From Prochlorococcus sp. AG-459-M13 (GTDB lineage: Bacteria > Cyanobacteriota > Cyanobacteriia > PCC-6307 > Cyanobiaceae): a stretch of 56,282 nt of DNA. The DNA is taken from the NCBI GenBank assembly GCA_003212005.1, contig QCRE01000004.1, positions 1-56,282 of the forward strand. Direction: 5' to 3'. The position numbers and the translations under genes are program-made. The notes below the pieces were generated by a model. The model was not told the origin of the DNA. It was given only the letters and a program-made list of their open reading frames with translations, and did no database searches. Each line of letters opens with the position of its first letter. The first letter of the stretch is position 1. This document shows, in pieces, positions 7,365-14,961 of this stretch.

Positions 7365-8252
7365 TTAATTAAAATTTTTATTATTACTAATTTTAGAAAT
7401 ATTATTTTTATAATTGTGATAAATATAAAACAACATAAATATCAATAAAATAATTCCATACATACCTCCTAAGGGATTAGTATTGATAACTCCAGGACCT
7501 ACTAACCAAATAGGAGCATCTTTTGAAATTTCTATTAATCCATTATTGACGAGGAACCATATTCCTACAAGACCTCCATGAAGTCCAGCACAACCCCATA
7601 AGCAATTATCATCTTTTATTCTTATTAATGCTAGTAAAACACCAAGTAAAAATAGTCCAAAAAGGATACTTACCATTTGCCAAAAAGGAATATTAAATCC
7701 TATATGAACAAAACTAAATATAAATGATTGAGAAACGCAAGCCTTTTTAAATCCGTATTGATTTTTTAATTCTTCTAGAAGCCAACCCCTAAATATAAGC
7801 TCTTCTGCAAAACCAATTCCAATTATTAAAAGTAAGGCATTTAATAATATCTGAGATGATAATCTACCTGTCCAATAGCCCCATCCATTGCTTATTAATG
7901 GTATTAATATTAATAACAATAAAATAATTGCATATAAAAACCCTTTGATAAAATAAATAAATCTTTGCTCCCTTTTATCATTTATATTTATACCTAGTAG
8001 TATCCATGTTTGATTTAATCCCCAGCGTATTTCAAACCATTTGGGCATTGAAATAACAAATAATAAGAATGTAAAGATAGTACCTATTAAGGATATATTT
8101 TCCTTTTCTACACCAATTAATAATAAGGGGTTTGCAATAAGCCAGCCAAATAAATAAAGTAAAGGCATTAATAGAATTATTGACACAATTTTAGGTCTTA
8201 TAAGCAAGAATTTTTTATATATTATGTTTATTGAGTGGAACAAATAATTCAT
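7365..8252 (-). CDS. CPBP family intramembrane metalloprotease (CAAX protease-like)
   Basis: A multi-span membrane protein of the CPBP/Abi family (PF02517), putative intramembrane proteases. All three diagnostic motifs are present: EExxxR (EELIFR, E150-E151-R155), FxxxH-type motif 2 with H183 (IFSFVHIGF), and the third-motif histidine H225 (GLHGGLVG). About eight hydrophobic segments fit the family. The 295-aa length is typical. Its substrate is unknown; in cyanobacteria such proteins are broadly distributed and some have roles in membrane maintenance or bacteriocin self-immunity. It lies beside two glycosyltransferases in a region that looks accessory. Confidence 0.85.
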   Translation of the reverse strand: MNYLFHSINIIYKKFLLIRPKIVSIILLMPLLYLFGWLIANPLLLIGVEKENISLIGTIFTFLLFVISMPKWFEIRWGLNQTWILLGININDKREQRFIYFIKGFLYAIILLLLILIPLISNGWGYWTGRLSSQILLNALLLIIGIGFAEELIFRGWLLEELKNQYGFKKACVSQSFIFSFVHIGFNIPFWQMVSILFGLFLLGVLLALIRIKDDNCLWGCAGLHGGLVGIWFLVNNGLIEISKDAPIWLVGPGVINTNPLGGMYGIILLIFMLFYIYHNYKNNISKISNNKNFN

Positions 8253-8360
8253 CTTTTAAATTTATTCTTATTTTTATATATACATAAATAGAAATCAATT
8301 AAGAAATGTTGAAATTATTTTAGAATTTTTCAATATTAATGTTGTTAATTATAAATTAAT

Positions 8361-9194
8361 CTATTTTACTATAGTTTCATTAGGAAGAATTATTCTTTTT
8401 TCTTTTAATGAAAAGTTTTCTGGGACTATAAATTCTTTTTTTGAAGTTGATAAAAAGGAGGCCCACCATGAAAAAGTGCTATTACTTAGTATTGCTAATT
8501 TTGAAGATCTTATCAGATTAAAATCATTTTTAATTGTACCTGAATTTATCATTGATATTTTTAAATCAATAAAATATTTTTTTATTTCTTTTAAAATTTC
8601 TTTTCCATATTTCTGATCCTCTGAAATTAATTTGAATGAGCTATATCCCTTTGAGATGGCATAGGTAATTGATTTTATATAGTATTCTAAATTGCAAATA
8701 TTTAAATCTGATATTTTAAGGAAATCACTTCCCCTTAAATGAATAACTACATCATTATTGCAAATTTGAATATATTCTTGATTTAATTCAATTGGGATTA
8801 CTTTCAATTTGCTAAAGGCGTCCTTAAGACTGGAATATGTCCATTTTTGATTAAAATATCCATCTAAAAATAATATTTTTTTTTCATAATAACGATAATC
8901 TCTTGAACAAAAATTTCTATCATTAATACCTATGATTGGTATATAACTACCGAATCTTAAAGCTGCTGATGTTTTGGCTATAAATTTATTTAATATATTT
9001 ATATTGTAAGAATTATCATAATAAAGCCAAGTAGGTTTTTCAAAAATATAGTTTAAACAATTAATTCTTTTAGGTATATGAATATCTCCTAAAAAAGAAA
9101 TTATAACTTTTTCTTTGGGGTTTCTATATTTTAAACATGCAGCTGTTTGGAATAGTTGATTACCTAATCCACCTACCATTCTTGAAAAAATCAT
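8361..9194 (-). CDS. GT11 family alpha-1,2-fucosyltransferase-like glycosyltransferase
   Basis: The protein shows the GT11 pattern. The N-terminal GGLGNQLFQ (residues 8-16) binds the nucleotide-sugar side. Motif I HLRGSD (H152, R154, D157) is present, although most family members have HxRRxD and here the second arginine is Gly. The C-terminal NSTFSWWAS (238-246) is also present. GT11 enzymes transfer fucose from GDP-fucose to the 2-position of galactose in surface glycans. The altered motif I means donor or acceptor specificity is not certain. It is transcribed divergently from a GT2 gene 50 bases away, suggesting a shared promoter region and a joint role in cell-surface polysaccharide. Confidence 0.83.
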   Translation of the reverse strand: MIFSRMVGGLGNQLFQTAACLKYRNPKEKVIISFLGDIHIPKRINCLNYIFEKPTWLYYDNSYNINILNKFIAKTSAALRFGSYIPIIGINDRNFCSRDYRYYEKKILFLDGYFNQKWTYSSLKDAFSKLKVIPIELNQEYIQICNNDVVIHLRGSDFLKISDLNICNLEYYIKSITYAISKGYSSFKLISEDQKYGKEILKEIKKYFIDLKISMINSGTIKNDFNLIRSSKLAILSNSTFSWWASFLSTSKKEFIVPENFSLKEKRIILPNETIVK

Positions 9195-9244
9195 TTTAAA
9201 TTTCCTATAAGGGATTTAATTTCTTGATGTAAAAAAATTAATTT

Positions 9245-10066
9245 TTGGTTTTTAATAAGCAAATTACTATAAAGTATTTGTATGTAATTATAAATAAATT
9301 GAAAAAAGATCACTATTCTGGAGAAGAGAATGAATTTTTATTTAATATCGTAGTGCCTTTATTTAATGCAGAAAAATATATAGAAAAATGCCTTAACTCT
9401 ATAATTAATCAATCTTATAAAAAGTTTCAAGTACAAGTAGTTGACGATTGTTCAGGTGATTCTTCTTATGAAATAGCATCCTCGATATGTAAAGATCATA
9501 AAAATCTAAAAATGTTGAGGAATCCCAGAAGAATTGGAGCATTAAATAATATATCTAATCTTCTTAGTACTAAGATTAAAAAGCCCACAAAAACAATAGA
9601 TTTGATAATTGATGGTGATGACTATTTATATAGCGGCGATGTCTTTCATATTATTAAAGAAAAGTATATTCAAACTAATTGCTTAATTACTTATGGTAGT
9701 CACATATCCTCTAAAGGCGTTCAAGGTAAAAAATATCCAAGATTAGTTAGAGAATTTAATTTATTTAGAAAGTACTTTTGGTACGGTTCGCATCTAAGAA
9801 CATTTAGACATGATTTGTGGTTAGCTATTAATCCTAAAGACTTACTAAATAAGAATCAAGAATTTTACTCAGTAGCCTGGGATTTGGCAATTATGTTGCC
9901 TATGCTCGAAATGGCTGGCAATCGACAAGAGTTTATAAGTGATGTCTTATATGCTTATAATGATAATAACCCTATTAGTGATCATAGAATTAGAAGAAAA
10001 GAACAAATACAATCTGCAAGAGAAATACGACAAAAAAAAATTTATAGGAAGAGAAAATTTTTTTAG
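9245..10066 (+). CDS. GT2 family glycosyltransferase
   Basis: A GT-A fold glycosyltransferase of family 2. The nucleotide-sugar binding start FNIVVPLFNAEKYI (about residues 33-46), the VVDDCSGDSS segment (65-74) and the metal-binding DGDD (123-126) are all present, and SVAWDLAIMLPMLE near residues 210-223 fits the acceptor side. No membrane span is evident, so the enzyme is probably cytosolic. The start used is TTG; an ATG-like start is absent, and the first 30 residues are Lys-rich and may not be translated, so an internal start is possible. The C-terminus is a strongly basic run (RQKKIYRKRKFF). Confidence 0.8.
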   Translation: MVFNKQITIKYLYVIINKLKKDHYSGEENEFLFNIVVPLFNAEKYIEKCLNSIINQSYKKFQVQVVDDCSGDSSYEIASSICKDHKNLKMLRNPRRIGALNNISNLLSTKIKKPTKTIDLIIDGDDYLYSGDVFHIIKEKYIQTNCLITYGSHISSKGVQGKKYPRLVREFNLFRKYFWYGSHLRTFRHDLWLAINPKDLLNKNQEFYSVAWDLAIMLPMLEMAGNRQEFISDVLYAYNDNNPISDHRIRRKEQIQSAREIRQKKIYRKRKFF

Positions 10067-10226
10067 ATTGTTTAACTATCAATGACTAAAAATATAATAA
10101 ATATCTATATTAATTTCTTTTTTATTCCTACTCTCAAATTTTTTTAAAATTAAATAGTATAAATTTTACTAAGTTGCCAAATCATAAAATTAATGTTTAC
10201 TTGAGTTATATATTTTATTAGATGAA

Positions 10227-10316
10227 ATGGAACTTAATTTCAAGACCTTAATGTTTACAGCATTATCTCCAATACTTATTGTTGCAGCAATTCTTGTGGT
10301 TTATTTATTTCATTAA
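10227..10316 (+). CDS. Micropeptide with one transmembrane span, 29 aa
   Basis: The ORF reads MELNFKTLMFTALSPILIVAA and ends in ILVVYLFH. More than two thirds of the residues form one hydrophobic span after a short polar N-terminus. Its size and layout match the class of single-span subunits of photosynthetic complexes, but I cannot assign it to any named one (compared from memory with PsbX, PsbY, PsaI, PetN, PetG and PetM). It is followed directly by a 14-bp tandem repeat. Confidence 0.45.
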   Translation: MELNFKTLMFTALSPILIVAAILVVYLFH

Positions 10317-10317
10317 T

Positions 10318-10359
10318 TTCAATTTTTTATCTTCAATTTTTTATCTTCAATTTTTTAGG
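10318..10359. repeat. 14-bp tandem repeat, three copies
   Basis: The unit TTCAATTTTTTATC occurs twice exactly and a third time with AGG replacing ATC at its end (10318-10331, 10332-10345, 10346-10359). It lies between two convergent micropeptide ORFs (10227-10316 plus and 10370-10465 minus). Because it is AT-rich and short it probably arose by slippage. It may vary between strains. Confidence 0.8.
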
Positions 10360-10369
10360 CTAACTATTT

Positions 10370-10465
10370 TTAAGGGTGAATAATCCCTGCTTTTTCTAAA
10401 ACAAAGGATAAAATTGCAATGACTGCCATTATTGTAAGAATTTTGTTCTTCTTGATGAAGTCCAT
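10370..10465 (-). CDS. Micropeptide with one transmembrane span, 31 aa
   Basis: The ORF starts MDFIKKNKILTIMAVIAIL and ends VLEKAGIIHP. It has a basic N-terminus and one hydrophobic span (about residues 9-22). The beginning is similar to that of the 36-aa micropeptide at 2299-2409 (MDFISK), hinting at a small family of paralogues. It is convergent with the 29-aa ORF. No named family is recognised. Confidence 0.45.
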   Translation of the reverse strand: MDFIKKNKILTIMAVIAILSFVLEKAGIIHP

Positions 10466-10638
10466 AATATATAGATAATTAATAGTTAGTGGTTTTTAAA
10501 ACTTAATTCTATTTTCGCTTAAAATCATTTCCTGCCATTTGCCATTAGTATATCCAAATTATACTTAATACTGTAATTATGCCTTGATAATCCTTAAATA
10601 CGTAAGAACAATCAATACAATAAAATTCTCTTATGAAT

Positions 10639-10676
10639 CAAAAAAAAAGTAAATCAGCATATTTACTGATTTACTT
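10639..10676 (-). terminator. Strong minus-strand terminator hairpin
   Basis: An 11-bp perfect stem (AAGTAAATCAG at 10647-10657 with CTGATTTACTT at 10666-10676, 8-nt loop) is flanked on its left by nine A residues, which read as a T tract on the minus strand. It would stop a minus-strand transcript coming from the right. No minus-strand gene lies immediately upstream in that orientation, so it either ends an unannotated RNA or blocks antisense transcription. Confidence 0.65.
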
Positions 10677-10709
10677 GAAATCCAAATAGTAGTAATTTAT
10701 AAATGTTGA

Positions 10710-11005
10710 GTTAGGAGGCAATCTAAATGATTGATAGTCCGCCTGAAATTTAGCAAATTTACAAATATAGGAAGCGTATTCCTGATAATGGGATTAATCG
10801 AAAAGTAAAGTTCAATCAATTAGTCTGATAAGACTTCGCTCTATAATTACCAGCGACAAAAGGGACTAAAATTATCGATAATAATCCCCTAATTCACGTA
10901 TTTAAAGATCATGATTAAATAATCTTTATATATGTATCAATTAAATCCTGTAAGTGGGAAATAAGAATTTTAAAAGAGGCCTGTAATTATAGGCCTCTTT
11001 TTTTT
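10710..11005 (+). ncRNA. Putative structured non-coding RNA, about 300 nt, unidentified
   Basis: No coding frame fits this interval, but it is full of helices and less AT-rich than its surroundings. The helices are CAATC/GATTG (10719-10733) within AGGC/GCCT; AGGAA/TTCCT (10769-10783); a 12-bp long-range stem GGGATTA-ATCGA with TCGAT-aa-TAATCCC (10790-10801 with 10875-10888); AGTCT-GATA-AGACT (10822-10835); and AAAGAT/ATCTTT (10904-10927). It ends in a classic terminator (10972-11005). A TATAAA hexamer at 10698-10703 would place the start near 10710. I compared it from memory with RNase P RNA, tmRNA, SRP RNA and 6S RNA and saw none of their conserved blocks. Strand is inferred from the terminator. 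Confidence 0.55.
10972..11005 (+). terminator. Rho-independent terminator
   Basis: An 11-bp perfect stem (AAAAGAGGCCT at 10972-10982 with AGGCCTCTTTT at 10991-11001) with an 8-nt loop runs into an uninterrupted T tract to 11005. It lies at the end of the putative RNA and about 70 bases before the proline iminopeptidase gene, so it cannot belong to an upstream protein gene nearby. Confidence 0.88.
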
Positions 11006-11073
11006 AGGTTTTTATAATCACATATATTTTTTATAAAATAATATTAATTTTCTAATTAATATAAAATATATAA

Positions 11074-12027
11074 ATGGAAGAAAAAAAATTATTCCCCTTC
11101 ATAGAGCCTAGGGAAAAGGGCTTTTTAAAAGTAAGTAAAATACATTCTATATATTGGGAAAGATCTGGTAACCCATATGGTAAAAAAATATTAGTAATCC
11201 ATGGTGGACCTGGAGGAGGAAGTCAGCCAAGATACAGAAGATATTTTAATCCAGAAAAATTTGATATTATTCAATTTGATCAAAGAGGTTGTGGCTATTC
11301 AAGACCTTTTTCAGAATTAAGGGAAAATACAACAAGCGATTTAGTAAGTGATATTGAAAAATTAAGAGTAAATTTAAAAATAGATTCTTGGCATTTATTT
11401 GGGGGTTCATGGGGTTCTACTTTAGCTTTGATTTATGCAATAAAAAATCCATCAAAAGTAAAAACTATGACCTTAAGAGGAGTATTTTTGTGTAGAAAAT
11501 TTGAACTATTATGGTTTTATCAATATGGTGCAAGTGAGATATTCCCAGAGGAGTTTGAAAGATATATCTCTGTAATACCTGAGGATCAAAGGGATAATTT
11601 AATAGCTTCTTTTTATAAATATCTAACATCTAAAGATATTGAACTTAGATCAAAAGCTGCATCTGCCTGGACAAACTGGGAGCTTTCTACAAGCCATCTC
11701 ATTAAAAGAGATCTTAATGTTGGTAAAAGTAAAACTAATTCCTTTTCAGACGCTTTCGCAAGAATAGAGTGTCATTATTTTATAAATAACATCTTCTTAG
11801 AAGATGATTTCATTTTGAAAAATACAAAGATAATAGAATCTATACCAACTAAGATAATACAAGGAAGATACGATATAGTTTGTCCTGTTAGGAGTGCTTG
11901 GGATCTTAATAAAAAATTAATAAATTCAGATTTGATTATCGTGGATGATGCTGGTCATTCTATGAGTGAAAAAGGAATCACAATAAAATTATTAGAGTCA
12001 GTTGAAAAACTAGAAAGATTTACGTAA
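11074..12027 (+). CDS. pip: Proline iminopeptidase (peptidase family S33)
   Basis: An alpha/beta-hydrolase that removes N-terminal proline from peptides in the cytosol. The oxyanion-hole motif HGGPGGG (43-49) and the nucleophile elbow GGSWGS with Ser112 are present. The catalytic Asp is at about 267 (GRYDIVCP) and His at 295 (DAGHSMS). The PGGGSQPRYRRYFNP and FDQRGCGYS stretches are specific to prolyl iminopeptidases. At 317 aa it is the expected length. It is monocistronic, just after the structured RNA and its terminator. Confidence 0.92.
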   Translation: MEEKKLFPFIEPREKGFLKVSKIHSIYWERSGNPYGKKILVIHGGPGGGSQPRYRRYFNPEKFDIIQFDQRGCGYSRPFSELRENTTSDLVSDIEKLRVNLKIDSWHLFGGSWGSTLALIYAIKNPSKVKTMTLRGVFLCRKFELLWFYQYGASEIFPEEFERYISVIPEDQRDNLIASFYKYLTSKDIELRSKAASAWTNWELSTSHLIKRDLNVGKSKTNSFSDAFARIECHYFINNIFLEDDFILKNTKIIESIPTKIIQGRYDIVCPVRSAWDLNKKLINSDLIIVDDAGHSMSEKGITIKLLESVEKLERFT

Positions 12028-12052
12028 ATTGATAAAAATAATTTTAATGTAT

Positions 12053-12226
12053 TTATAGTCCATTTTCTTCAATATTATTTGCAATACTTCTTAGTAATTC
12101 AACAATTTCAGAGTCATCACATTCTGTATCCTCTTTAAGTAAGATGCATTCATCTCTTATACTTACATTAGTACTCCACCAAATTCCTGAACTGTTGGTA
12201 TCATCCCATTCAAATCTGTCAGACAT
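12053..12226 (-). CDS. Small acidic hypothetical protein, 57 aa
   Basis: A short soluble protein starting MSDRFEWDDTNSSGIWWST, very acidic, with a Trp-rich front and a helical C-terminal half (EIVELLRSIANNIEENG). Two cysteines (DECILL and TECDDS) are about 10 residues apart. It is convergent with pip (25-base gap). No family is recognised. The high Asp/Glu content and the WDD and WWS motifs are unlike a chance frame in this AT-rich genome. Confidence 0.55.
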   Translation of the reverse strand: MSDRFEWDDTNSSGIWWSTNVSIRDECILLKEDTECDDSEIVELLRSIANNIEENGL

Positions 12227-12385
12227 TACTTCTAAGAATTAACTTTTATACATTAAAGCCTTGGATTAAGGATCGTGGATTTCTCTTTGTAACTTATTTA
12301 ACTTGGAGATTTTAAAAATAAAGTGCTTATTTTTTTTAGGGTTTTGGAAGGCTTTAAAATTTATATTTATTTTTAAGACTTAAAT

Positions 12386-13891
12386 TTATAATTCAATTTT
12401 TAATTCATATTGATGCTCTACTTTTAGATTGATATCTTTATTTTTAGGAAAGTTTTTTCTTTTTATTAATTGCTTTCTTCTAGAGCCGTGTTTTAAATAA
12501 ACTTCTTTTGAAATATCCCAATAACCTTCCTTTTGAGTTATTTCCTGAATCTTTTTTCTTGCAGTTTTGGTTGTTTGTAAGAGGTCGATTATTGGTTTTG
12601 TATATTTAGAATTTGCATACTTAATTGAATTAAATTTTTCCATCATCCATGGTTCATGTATAAAATTCTCTGGATAATATTTTAGCTCGGGAACCCATCT
12701 TCTAATAAAAGTACCTTTAGGATCATGATCTTTCCCTTGCTTAATAGGATTATAAATTCTATTTATATTAATAGAGGTTGTGCCTGATTGCATTTGGCAT
12801 TGATTCCAGTGAATTCCAGGCTCATAGTCAATAAATTTGCTTGCTAAAACCGAACCTGATTCTTGCCATGGTATCCATAAGTTATAACTTGCAAAAGACA
12901 TCAACATTGCACGCATTCTGAAATTAATCCATCCATTAAAATTTAAAGATCTCATACAGGCATCTATGAAGGGAAAACCTGTTTTACCTTCACTCCATGA
13001 TTGGAGTAAGAAATTATCATTTTTTCTAATTTTATGGAAATAGGGATGAAACTCTTTAAATTCTAATTCAGGCTCACTCTCAAGTTTTTGAATAAAGTGA
13101 CAATGCCAAGTTAGTCTACTTTTCAACATTTTGGAATTATTATTATGATTTAAATTTGCTTTATGAAAAACCTCTTTTAAGGATATACATCCCCAACTTA
13201 TATAAGGCGAAAGTCTTGAACAGCTATCGAATGATTTCTCTGGGCTTGAAATATCTTTTGAATAAGAATTCAATTTATTACTAAAAAAATACTCCATTCT
13301 TTTGAGACCATTTTCTCTACCACCTTTTAATCGACCTTTACATAAGTCGTTCTTAAAACAAAAGTAATCATCTGAAGGTATTAATCCAATATCAATTTCC
13401 ACATTATTAATTTTTGATGGTTCTATAAATAAACTTTTTGCCATATTTTTTTGACATTTCTTTGACCAATTATTTCTATCTATATTTCCTCTGAATACAG
13501 AAAATTGTAAATATTCTTTCCAAACAATTTGTTTCTTTGAAGCCCAATTCCTTACTTCTTTATCTCTTTGGTAAGTAAAATAGTCACCTGTTTCTTGATG
13601 ACTATAAATACCTTTTATGTAGAATTTTTTAGATATTTCGTCAAAAATTTCAATAACTTTGCCTGTTCTTATTATTAAAGGCTGACCAATCTTTTTTAGA
13701 GAATTTCGCAAATCTAATATGCTTTCTTTACAAAATTGCCATTGCCTATCTGAATAGGTTCTTTGTAACCAAAGTTCCTTTTCTATTATATATAAAGGAA
13801 TTATATCTCCATCTTTTAAAGATTCCGTAAGAGCTTCATTATCAAATATTCTTAAATCTTTTTTAAACCATAAAATATTTATATCTTTCAT
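12386..13891 (-). CDS. Photolyase/cryptochrome family flavoprotein
   Basis: The N-terminal antenna domain begins with the photolyase signature ILWFKKDLRIFDNEAL (residues 6-21). The C-terminal FAD domain shows SRLSPYISWGCIS (225-237), GKTGFPFIDACMRSL (302-316) and IDYEPGIHWNQCQMQSGTT (354-372). Family members either repair UV-induced pyrimidine dimers with blue light or act as blue-light sensors. The GIHWNQCQMQ region deviates from the usual GDWQW-type sequence of class I CPD photolyases, matching a cyanobacterial/proteobacterial cryptochrome-like branch, so repair activity is not certain. Length is 501 aa. A second, very different photolyase homologue lies at 52408-53904. Confidence 0.85.
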   Translation of the reverse strand: MKDINILWFKKDLRIFDNEALTESLKDGDIIPLYIIEKELWLQRTYSDRQWQFCKESILDLRNSLKKIGQPLIIRTGKVIEIFDEISKKFYIKGIYSHQETGDYFTYQRDKEVRNWASKKQIVWKEYLQFSVFRGNIDRNNWSKKCQKNMAKSLFIEPSKINNVEIDIGLIPSDDYFCFKNDLCKGRLKGGRENGLKRMEYFFSNKLNSYSKDISSPEKSFDSCSRLSPYISWGCISLKEVFHKANLNHNNNSKMLKSRLTWHCHFIQKLESEPELEFKEFHPYFHKIRKNDNFLLQSWSEGKTGFPFIDACMRSLNFNGWINFRMRAMLMSFASYNLWIPWQESGSVLASKFIDYEPGIHWNQCQMQSGTTSININRIYNPIKQGKDHDPKGTFIRRWVPELKYYPENFIHEPWMMEKFNSIKYANSKYTKPIIDLLQTTKTARKKIQEITQKEGYWDISKEVYLKHGSRRKQLIKRKNFPKNKDINLKVEHQYELKIEL

Positions 13892-13947
13892 TTTTAAATT
13901 TTATTTCTATTATAAAAAAATAAAATATTTATTTGCTCTTAATTAAA

Positions 13948-14064
13948 TTACTTTTTTTGGAATAAGTTTAAAAACTCTTCACTATCCATTCAAGAAAAAC
14001 TTTTTTCTTTTATAGATTCAATTACTTTTGTGAAGTATCTGTATTTCATTTGGAACTCACTCAT
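13948..14064 (-). pseudogene. Small ORF interrupted by an in-frame TGA
   Basis: An ATG at 14064 opens MSEFQMKYRYFTKVIES and runs 24 codons to KEKSFS, meets TGA (13990-13992), and continues in the same frame as MDSEEFLNLFQKK to a TAA at 13948-13950. The joined 37-residue product has coherent composition, and a TGG-to-TGA change would explain the break (SFS-W-MDSEEF). Alternatives are two tiny independent peptides or no gene at all. It lies upstream, on the same strand, of the photolyase homologue. Confidence 0.35.
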
Positions 14065-14137
14065 TAGAAGAATAATTCGCCAATATTTTATATGAAACCT
14101 TTTTTGTATTTCATCAAATTTTTTTATCAGTTTTTTT

Positions 14138-14362
14138 TTATTCCCTTTGATTACTTAAATATTTTTTTCCTATCCACTCAAAAATATTTTTAACTTTCCC
14201 ATTTATTTTGCCGTTAGTTATGCATCTTTTTATATATGGTGCGTCTCCATTTCCTAATTCAAAATATTTTTCAGGAGACGGGATTGTGCAATTATGAAAT
14301 CTCTCAGCATAATTTTCGATTAGTTTTATAAAATCAATCCTGCTTACTAATTTTAAGTTCAC
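14138..14362 (-). CDS. Hypothetical protein, about 74 aa
   Basis: This frame overlaps the end of the upstream DUF2834-like gene. I place the start at a GTG (14362), because the extra upstream residues in this frame (MLFHSVYLCLC) are only the shifted reading of the neighbour. The protein reads VSRIDFIKLIENYAERFHN then a Pro/Glu stretch (CTIPSPEKYFELGNG) and a basic C-terminus (EWIGKKYLSNQRE). It is soluble, with no recognised family. Overlap of about 29 bases suggests translational coupling with the membrane protein. Confidence 0.5.
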   Translation of the reverse strand: MNLKLVSRIDFIKLIENYAERFHNCTIPSPEKYFELGNGDAPYIKRCITNGKINGKVKNIFEWIGKKYLSNQRE

Positions 14363-14693
14363 GCATAAACATAAATATACCGAATGAAAAAGCAAGTGAA
14401 ATTAAAAAAGTTAGAGGAAAATAAATTCCCCATAATTTCAATTTTAATCTTTTCCCCTCAGCAACATAAAATATAAATATTGATATAAGAAGAATAACTG
14501 TATCTGCAGATATAAATCCAGAAGTAGGCGTTATCCATGCGTCATCAAAAAATGCAGTTCCTATTTCTATAACAGAACCATGAATATTCCCATTCCTTAC
14601 TAATTGAATAAATTGAAGAATAAAATAAAATGGCCAAATTAATCCTGCCAAAGAAGTTCCCCCATAAATTGTAAGTCTAATTTTTGACCACAT
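14334..14693 (-). CDS. DUF2834-like membrane protein, 119 aa
   Basis: A small membrane protein with about three spans: residues 10-32 (GGTSLAGLIWPFYFILQFIQLV), 63-79 (ADTVILLISIFIFYVAEG) and 87-110 (LWGIYFPLTFLISLAFSFGIFMFM). The conserved-looking middle (GTAFFDDAWITPTSGFISADT) with its DD and SADT motif resembles DUF2834 proteins, found in bacteria without a known role. Its ATG overlaps, as TAATG, the stop of a short open frame upstream (14693-14803) that may be a gene remnant. Confidence 0.65.
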   Translation of the reverse strand: MWSKIRLTIYGGTSLAGLIWPFYFILQFIQLVRNGNIHGSVIEIGTAFFDDAWITPTSGFISADTVILLISIFIFYVAEGKRLKLKLWGIYFPLTFLISLAFSFGIFMFMRELKISKQD

Positions 14694-14803
14694 TAGTTAA
14701 AGCTTAAAATATATTTATAGCTAGAATCAATAAATAATTGATGTATAAAATAATTCATATCATTAGGAGTTTTTGATGAGAAATTAGAATATCCTTTATA
14801 CAC
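14693..14803 (-). pseudogene. Possible gene remnant upstream of the DUF2834-like gene
   Basis: An open frame ends with TAATG exactly on the start of the DUF2834-like gene, the geometry of translational coupling. It reads VYKGYSNFSSKTPNDMNYF and ends SSYKYILSFN, from a GTG at 14803. Upstream in frame there are only about 18 further codons before tandem stops, with no ATG. It may be the 3' remnant of a decayed gene, or a real 36-aa peptide from the GTG. I lean to a remnant because there is no ribosome-binding site. Confidence 0.3.
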
Positions 14804-14961
14804 TTCTGGAAAATTTTTATTAATACTAATTTTTTCAAAATATACAAAATTATGTTCCTATTATTTTTAAATTTGTTTAAAATCTTCTATTTGTTAGTCG
14901 AATAACTCACATCTCAATTTATGACTATCAGCTATAAAGGAATAATAAGCGAAAAATAGCT

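Noticed and set aside
7365-8252. Possible type II CAAX prenyl protease acting on prenylated proteins
   Set aside because: Bacterial CPBP members lack prenylated substrates and the sequence gives no evidence for one; only the protease family is called.
10633-10689. An 18-codon plus-strand frame across the minus-strand terminator hairpin
   Set aside because: It lies inside the 11-bp hairpin with an A-run and has no ribosome-binding site; the repeat structure explains it better.
12386-13891. A firm CPD photolyase (phrB) assignment
   Set aside because: The IHWNQCQMQ region departs from classical CPD photolyases, so only family membership is called.
14922-14960. A 12-codon frame reading MTISYKGIISEK, resembling the start of DUF4278 proteins
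   Set aside because: Too short, no YRGxxY continuation, no second repeat; the likeness is at the level of a few residues.
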